DNA of 64,000 nucleotides from NCBI GenBank assembly GCA_016584495.1, contig WAID01000009.1, positions 3,286,001 to 3,350,000 on the forward strand. The letters run 5' to 3'. Positions 57,845 through 64,000 of the stretch are shown here, piece after piece. Below the pieces are notes generated by a model. The model searched no databases, was not told where the DNA came from, and saw only the letters and a list, made by a program, of their open reading frames with translations. A program made the translations under genes and the position numbers. The DNA comes from Celoporthe dispersa (Eukaryota; Ascomycota; Sordariomycetes; Diaporthales; Cryphonectriaceae). The number at the start of each line of letters is the position of its first letter. Position 1 is the stretch's first letter.

Positions 57845-58738
57845 ATGCGCTTCCTTTTCGCCGCTCTTCTTGCAAGCACCTTGCTTGCCCCTGGCCTGAC
57901 GGCTCCCTCTGGCCTGACGAAAGATATCAGTCTCGGGATCCGAGCCGGGACAAATGCCCCAGAAACCCCTAAATCGTCAAAGATTTCAGGCTCCAAAGGA
58001 GGCGCCGAGGGTCAGGTGCCAAGCGCGCCCGGGAAGGCCGGCCATACCGCACTCGATAGTTCAATCGAATCCTGGATGAAACAACAGGATATTCAGGAAA
58101 AGATCGGTTTCTTGGTTCCAATTACTACGGGCGGCTGGGAGTCCTGGGCCCAGTTCGAATTGGAGTATAAGTTCAAGAAGGAGCTGAATCTCAAAATAAA
58201 TGACCAGGTGCGCGAGGTGAATGTTTACGACGACCAGAAAGCAACGACCAAGCAGAAGGCGGCCGACTTCGTTTTCCAGCCAAGTGAGAGCAAGGGAACC
58301 AATGGAATGATTGTCGAGCTGAAATGCGAGACCAAGAGTGCATCCAGCTTCGCGGCGCTGGTTGAGGAGGACATTAAGAAACTGAAAGGCGCGATGAAGT
58401 CGCAGTATGCGAAATACGACAGGGTTGCCTACGCTATGGCCTACACGGCGAAAACGAAGGCCAAGCTAGAGGCCTTGAAAATGGAAAAAATATCTAATAC
58501 ACAGGTTAAGCTACAAGATTCTGATCAGACACTTGAGGTCTACCGGTGGGATTATGATGAATTGGCTAAGATGGGTAACCTCAAGGTGGACGACCCAAAC
58601 ACTCTAGAGGGCATGAGCAAGGATATTCCAGGCAAGGACAAGGGCAAGGACACCACGAGCAAGGACACTACGAGCAAGGGCAAGGCTACCACGAGCAAGG
58701 GCAAGGCTGCTACGAGCAAGGGCAAGAAGGCCAGCTAG
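57845..58738 (+). CDS. Secreted protein with PD-(D/E)XK-like motif and Lys/Ser/Thr repeat tail
   Basis: A 297-aa single-exon gene. Residues 1-20 form a clear signal peptide (MRFLFAALLASTLLAPGLTA). After a low-complexity linker (21-70) comes a compact domain of about 170 residues. Within it, AADFVF (D141), 16 residues, then IVELK (E158, K160), preceded by an acidic helix around E105-E107, has the spacing of the PD-(D/E)XK nuclease fold: a hairpin Asp followed by E-x-K on the next strand. Strands and helices alternate as expected. The last 35 residues are tandem copies of (T/A)TSKGK(A) and KDTTSK. I infer a possible secreted nuclease or nuclease-derived effector; no family name is known to me. 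No cysteine-rich pattern; only one Cys (C161) in the mature chain. Confidence 0.6.
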   Translation: MRFLFAALLASTLLAPGLTAPSGLTKDISLGIRAGTNAPETPKSSKISGSKGGAEGQVPSAPGKAGHTALDSSIESWMKQQDIQEKIGFLVPITTGGWESWAQFELEYKFKKELNLKINDQVREVNVYDDQKATTKQKAADFVFQPSESKGTNGMIVELKCETKSASSFAALVEEDIKKLKGAMKSQYAKYDRVAYAMAYTAKTKAKLEALKMEKISNTQVKLQDSDQTLEVYRWDYDELAKMGNLKVDDPNTLEGMSKDIPGKDKGKDTTSKDTTSKGKATTSKGKAATSKGKKAS

Positions 58739-60254
58739 GGCGGCAGGTCCTGGGCACTACACACAATCGGGTTGAGGTAACGCTGGACATGCTACACATA
58801 TCGCTTGGGAATGTCTGAATTTTCGGTGCTTTTTATTTGAGATTATTGCAAGGTAGAACAGTTTAGCTAGCTGGTATATCTAAATACCTACAAATATGCT
58901 TCAGTACTGTCTGAGCACATATATTAAGTGATAAGCATTTGTCTGTTAAAGAAGAAACTAATCAATCAGCCACAGAATCCGTACTTGAATCTTGTGATGG
59001 ACTGTCAGGTCAATACAAGTCCGGGACGAACGCCTCTTCAGGAGCAAAATTGTCCCTCTTCTCAAGAGTATGAGCCGGAGAGACGCCTCCGGCAGATCGC
59101 ACCTGCTGCAGTAAGAATTCCGGATCGTCACTAGTGGCTAAGCTACTTCTATTTATAGATTCGATTAGGAGATCCCGATATTGGAAGGAGACGGAATAGT
59201 TTTATGGTGCTAATATAGTGAATTTTGATTAAGTTTTCCAATATTGAGAAATGGAATCCCGGAAAACATTCATAATAAATATTATAATCAGAAGAAATAT
59301 ATCACCTTTGCTACTTATTATCTATTCTTATATAAAGATCATATTCTTTTGAACTGAAATAAATATAATAAATTTAATTTCTTTAGAGATTCTTATTATA
59401 ATATTAATAATATTATAGCCAAATTAAAATGACGAATTTGCAATTAATAAGGAAATTTTAGCTATTTGCATTTCTTTTTGCGTTTTATTCTTATCTTATT
59501 ATTACGAATATATTTCAATAATTTATCTAATTGCAAGATTTTCTAAATTCGAATTTATGCTTAAGATTATTTCCATGAGGCGGAATGAGCATTTCGGGGA
59601 TAATGAGCTCGAACGCGTATTCTACACTGAGATGATCCAATACACTGATAATTGCTTCAGAAAGCGGGCCGATCTGTCCGCTTTTTACTATATGAGCATC
59701 TACCGAGCTTTTCGAAAGTTAGACCGCGATATATAAATGCTCATTAATCTTCTATTTTATAGAGAAGCTTCGAGTGATGCAAAGGGTTCTGTTTGGAATT
59801 TGGTTGTGCTTCAGAAAGTTCCCGGGGGGAGCGTGAGTGCGAATCTGTGGCCGCGACGTCGTTGGTGGACGAGACCTTGCGCTGTCTCTGAGTATCGGCT
59901 TGTATTGCAGAGGGTGACAATGTAATTGAATAGTAGCTGCAAAATGTCATCATTCTTACATCAACATGTTCTGGAAGCGGTTGACGCTTTGGATATTATA
60001 TGGCACTAAATAATGCACCAACAGCTAAGTTGGGCCAAGCGCAGTTGTCAAAAGAGAGGAAAAAAAGTAGATACCAGGTAGAGGAAAGACTGTGGTTAGA
60101 TCGAAGTTATCGGCTCTTTGCGTCTTTTAAAAACTGCTCATGCGAGCATCCGGAGCTGACGGGGTTGCAGAAAAAGGTATGGGCATCAAGTCCAAAAGGA
60201 AGCGCAGCAATTATCCCTTCTGTCCTGTACATTTCTTTGGGGCTATCTTGTACG
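58739..60254. other. Very AT-rich spacer
   Basis: Between 59150 and 59560 the sequence is nearly all A and T, far beyond the rest of the window, with no gene. Unique sequence with one small ORF follows. The plus-strand frame at 60000-60326 overlaps the 3' end of the zinc-finger gene and is not called. Confidence 0.45.
59575..59736 (+). CDS. Small unassigned ORF, 53 aa
   Basis: An ATG-started frame of 53 codons immediately after the AT-rich block, with charged and aromatic composition (ERVFYTEMIQYTD, SAFYYMSIYRAFRKLD). The amino-acid content looks protein-like and unlike its surroundings, so it may be a fragment of a former gene. I cannot name it. Confidence 0.2.
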   Translation: MRRNEHFGDNELERVFYTEMIQYTDNCFRKRADLSAFYYMSIYRAFRKLDRDI

Positions 60255-63200
60255 TCAATCTTGTATCCTCCGCACCTCTTGACATTTGTCCTTGGTGCTT
60301 TCAGTCTGAGCCACCGTTGCAGATGAGATGTCTTGATGAACCAATGCGCAATGGATCACCCATTCGCTCCGGCTCTTTATCTTCTCACCACCGCTAATTC
60401 CCACTCTTTCACACTCTGGACACTGCAGAGGCTTCTTGAAGAGGCCGTTGTTCACATGTTTTCTGGTGAAGTGGCTTGTGATACCCTTGAAATATCCGTT
60501 GCAAATGAAACAGCGGGTGTGCTTCTTTGGGCCCTCCTCTACCGCGACCATCGTAGCGGTTTGGCCATGAACAGTAGCACAGTGGATCAACCAACTCTTA
60601 CGGTCTTGAATTAACTCTGCTGGTTCCATGCCTTCTTCAATGCATGCTGGGCAGCAAAAAGGCTTGTTGAAGTAACCGGCATTCAGGTGCTTGGTGAAGT
60701 GATTCTTATTATTGTAAGCTGACTCGCCGCAGATTAGGCAACGTGATGTTGAGGGTGGGGGAGGGTTGGGAGCATTCTCGATTCCGTGCTGGGTCCTGAC
60801 ATGTTTACACCTTGCAGCCAGATGATGTATGTATTCGTCGATTCCAGAAAGGCGGCATTCAGGACAAGGAAAAGGCTTGTCGAAAGTCCGATCTCCATGT
60901 ACGTGATAATCTGTAGTATGCTTCGAGAGCCCGCCTTTCGTCGGAAAGAATTGGTTGCAAAGCAGACATCGATGAGTTTGAATGAATGGTATGTGCTTCG
61001 TATCATGGGACGACTCCATATGCTGTCTGAGCTCAGCAGAGTTACTGATAGTATAGTCGGGCAAGCCTAAGCGAAAATATTCGGGGCATGAGAAAGGCAC
61101 AGTAATGTCAATGAACCCCTTATGAGAATGCTTCAAGTGTTTGATCAGACCAGCCTTAGTTGTAAACGTCCGGCAGCCTAGGAGGCATCGATAGGGCTCC
61201 TGATCCCGGGGCGCGTGTTGCTCGTGTACGTGTGCACTCCATTCACCCATATTCGCAATCTGGTCCAAGGACTCCTCGACCCCTAAGCGGATACACTCAG
61301 GACAGGAAAGGGGCCATATGGAGCTGTCGCAGTGAGATATGGAGGTATGTTTCCATACTTCCGTCCAGGATTTGAAGTTCTCGAGACAGAGAAAACATTC
61401 TGCCAGTCTTTAGGGTGTGTATGTCTTGTTGACCTGGCTTGTCTCACTGCATCCGCCGAGATAGTTAAGTAGCAAGTGGATATGAGTTCCTGTTCCGGCA
61501 GATGTTGAGTTCTGTTTTGAATCCACTTTGAAGAGTGCGCTGATTCCATCAGCTATAGAAGATTGGAGATTGCCCAAAGCCTCTGATTTGGGGACTAGGT
61601 CGTCAGTGGCTTGGCCAAGAGCTCTGCGCTTGTTGGCCTCTTGGAAGTATCGACGTCTCTGTGTTTCAACATTCTCACGTGCAAGTTCCTTGAAAATGAC
61701 ACGAATCTTCGCGTGTTTATCGTAATCATTGCTTTGGATCAAGCTCCGCAAATCATGTCGGTTTGCTTGCCAGGAGGCCAAATCCTCTTTGGCTGCATTG
61801 GTAGGGGCAAGTGAGTCGCAACGTAGAGACGAGTTCCGCAGTAGTTGGAAGACCTCCTCATCGCCATCTGCCTGAGTTTCCGGGGCCAGAAATGCCATCA
61901 GATTCTCTCGCACATGTCTTGGCTGATAGCTTCGTTCGAAAGTAATCATAGAATGAGACAGAATATAGTTTCGGAGCGCTGGGCCGAGAATATCTGCATC
62001 CTCTGGTTAGTGATACAGATCATTATTCTTCTGAAAAAGAGACGCACTGTCCAACCTGCTTCCTGCCCCGACTCGCAATGCGTAAGGGCGGATTGGCTCT
62101 GGATAGCTAGCAACAATGAGAGTGCGCGCCATAGTTCGTGAAACCTGTTGTACGACATAGGGAAGATGAACTTATCCAACAATTCTTTCTTCCAAGGCAA
62201 CTGGATAGTCTTCGTATGCTCAAACTGGGGTCGATTCATTAATGTCTCGAAAGAATCAAAAGATGGGTCAAAGGCATTCTCTGAAAGGGCTTGTGCTATA
62301 ACAAGGCTTCCAGGACAGAAAATCGTGTACGGGACAAGCAAGAGAGATATTTCGACCCTGATAAGAATTAGCAGAGACAATCTAGAGTATTTCAGCGCAA
62401 ATTACTTACACATTCATCTGATTATCTCTTATAGCATTCTTCCTCAACTTGTTATGATATAAGGTGAAAGTAGCCACGAGCTTTTTTCTCGTCTGTAGTC
62501 GGGTGGCGTATTGATTCAATAGCGACCTGGCGATATAGAATATTCATATAGACTCCTGGCCGAAAGCCACCAAGAGCTGCCAGCAGAACCCGGAAATGGA
62601 AGGACATACGGTCCAGTGGAGTACATGATATGTCCCTTTCTTTTTAGCCATAGTGTTTGAAGTAATAAGGCTATGTATGCACTTGTTGCCTCCTTTTTGA
62701 CAAATGTTTGATTGCGAGTTAGGCCCAATTTATGAGCCACTCTTGCAACCCACTACGCAGAAAATTAGCTTGCAAAGCTTCACGAGCAGAAGGAGAACTT
62801 ACCCTGACTACATCGTAAACAGGTCCCTTGCCCTTATCAGTCAAGAGGCCTTCTTTGAACTTCAAAGACCACTGCAGCGCGTTTGAGATGTCTTGCTCTC
62901 GTTTCCGTGCAAGGACTGTGTCGTTGAACCCCATAACCAGTGCCCTCCAGTAATGGAGGAGCGTCACAGCAGAGGTTATTGTACGCTGCTTTCTAACCTC
63001 CTCTGTCCCATTGACTACCTTCCACCGGGTACTCCTCGTTGCAAGAATTTTGAGAAATTTCTCACAGTGTATGATCGCATGCCGCTGTTTGTCGCTAGGT
63101 TGACAAAGGTCGATCCAGATCTATTCAGGGTCTACCGTAGTAGCTATCCAAAATCTACCAGAATTAGATCAGCTTGTCAATCATATATGCTTCTCCATAA

Positions 63201-63354
63201 TGAATCATTGATCTTACTTGTACCAGATGCCCATCAATCGAGCTTTATTGATAGCAGCATGACTAGACAGCTCCTCCTCATTGCTGCTGTCGCTTTCGCT
63301 ATGATCTTGGACCACAGCGTTGATCTCATCTGAATCAATATCGAGGAAAGACAT
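60255..63354 (-). pseudogene. Decayed DUF3435 (FluG-like, tyrosine-recombinase family) gene with C-terminal C2H2 finger array
   Basis: Starts at 63354 with MSFLDIDSDEINAVV and an acidic stretch. After an intron it reads FWIATTVDPE, then a TAG at 63121-63123 where a Gln codon is expected. Then TLLHYWRALVMGFNDTV, LTRNQTFVKKEATS, an ALGGFRPGVYM core, LVATFTLYHNKLRKNAI, LPWKKELLDKFIFP, a catalytic-Arg box PYALRVGAGSRLD, LRNYILSHSMITFERSYQP (His and candidate Tyr) and a RALGQATDD tail. These blocks follow DUF3435 order but lie in changing frames: breaks near 62635, 62500 and 62125. The C-terminal part (about 61400-60255) is open and has ten C2H2-like fingers in five pairs, each a short finger followed by a CPEC-type finger. 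One finger has lost its second Cys (CPEY). The recombinase part is dead; the finger part could still be expressed. Confidence 0.85.
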
Positions 63355-63759
63355 ATTTTTGGACATGTATAGGAATGAATCTTTATTGATTGCAAATATT
63401 TTCTAAATAATAAATCGAGAGGAATGCTGAAATAAATTCAAGCAAGTAAACCCATTGAAACAGATTTAATCTCTGTTCTGGCCAACTTTTCTTAATATAG
63501 CTAGCTAGCTATATAGAATCAGGCAAAGGCTAGCCTCGGCTATATAATCAATCTTGAAAAATTATTAGCCAAGGTCTTAATTATAGAATTTGACAATACA
63601 TGTATGCAAAGAAAATATACAAACGGAGGACTGAAATTGGAAGATAAGGTACATAAAAATACAAGAGGAGAAAACGGAGGACCTGAAAACGGAGGCCGGG
63701 AAAGAGAGAACGGAGACGGGCAGAGGGGAAACGGAAACCAGAAGAAAAAAAAAGTGGAC
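63355..63759. other. Spacer between DUF3435 relic and tRNA-Ser
   Basis: This 0.4 kb holds AT-rich sequence, a GCTAGCTAGCTATATAG palindromic stretch at about 63501-63517, and a purine-rich GGAGGA/GGGAAA tract (63624-63755) ending at the tRNA. If an element boundary exists at this side, it should lie here. Confidence 0.4.
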
Positions 63760-63862
63760 CGACGCCGCCATGATTCGAACATGGGCCTCCGAAGAGAATA
63801 GATACCGTAGAAATCACTTGTGAATTCTAGTCTATCGCATTAGACCGCTCTGCCACGGCGCC
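63760..63862 (-). tRNA. tRNA-Ser(AGA) with an intron
   Basis: Minus-strand gene of 103 nt. The acceptor stem GGCGCCG pairs fully with CGGCGTC (one G-U), followed by discriminator G. The A box TGGCAGAGCGG is canonical. The anticodon stem ATAGA/TCTAT encloses CT-AGA-A, giving anticodon AGA. An intron of about 21 nt follows the base 3' to the anticodon, the normal eukaryotic position. A long variable arm CTC-TTCG-GAG and the T arm CCATG-TTCGAAT-CATGG complete a class II tRNA. The mature length is about 82 nt. All stems pair, so the gene is likely functional. Confidence 0.95.
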
Positions 63863-64000
63863 TTTGCATGTAATAGGTACAGTCGCCTTTCAATATATAA
63901 AGCCATTCCCAAACCAATGCGTTAGATATTCTTGCTCGATATCTCAATCTTCTAGCATAATTGGAATGGGACTCCATCCCTACTTACAGTTTCAGACCCC

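Overview
This 64 kb window is genomic DNA of a filamentous ascomycete (Pezizomycotina, probably a sordariomycete). The evidence is short spliceosomal introns (about 45-150 nt) with GTRNGT donors, CTNAC-type branch points and YAG acceptors; fungus-specific families (UstYa/DUF3328, HET, 2EXR, DUF3716, DUF3435, NRPS-like adenylation enzyme, FSH hydrolase); and a nuclear tRNA-Ser with an intron. All exon models were made by eye from reading frame and splice signals.

Left part (1-10.4 kb, plus 23-24.9 kb) is compact, GC-rich core genome: the 3'-truncated queuosine salvage nucleosidase QNG1, the SUMO-activating subunit UBA2, a FabG-like short-chain dehydrogenase, the sphingoid-base-1-phosphate phosphatase LCB3, a DUF2470 membrane protein and a codon-optimised hexose transporter with a long upstream region. 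Between them (10.4-20 kb) sits a first accessory patch: a UstYa-like oxidase, an aminoglycoside-phosphotransferase-like gene broken by one missing base, a Ser/Thr-rich type I membrane protein, and a broken DUF3716/cupin locus.

Right part (about 25-64 kb) is accessory: sparse genes, AT-rich spacers, microsatellites, short dispersed repeats and many relics. In order: a 2EXR protein, a second SDR, a decayed FSH serine hydrolase beside a scrap of a highly reducing polyketide synthase, a HET-domain protein, a decayed SNF2 helicase, an adenylation-only NRPS-like enzyme, a 1251-residue CorA-like Mg2+ transporter protein, a truncated PDR-type ABC transporter, a cytochrome P450, a second 2EXR-like protein, a secreted protein with a PD-(D/E)XK-like motif, a decayed DUF3435 (tyrosine-recombinase family) gene fused to a C2H2 finger array, and an intact tRNA-Ser(AGA).

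The most interesting reading is that 25-63 kb is an eroded mobile or horizontally movable block. Its last gene, at the right edge and transcribed inward, belongs to the family that supplies the 'captain' recombinases of Starship elements. It lies about 400 bp from a tRNA-Ser whose 3' part recurs as fragments at 10.8, 15.7, 26.7 and 39.3 kb. The polyketide, P450, ABC, SDR and adenylation genes look like dispersed pieces of secondary metabolism, several already dead. These links are inference; the gene identities rest on motifs visible in the translations.
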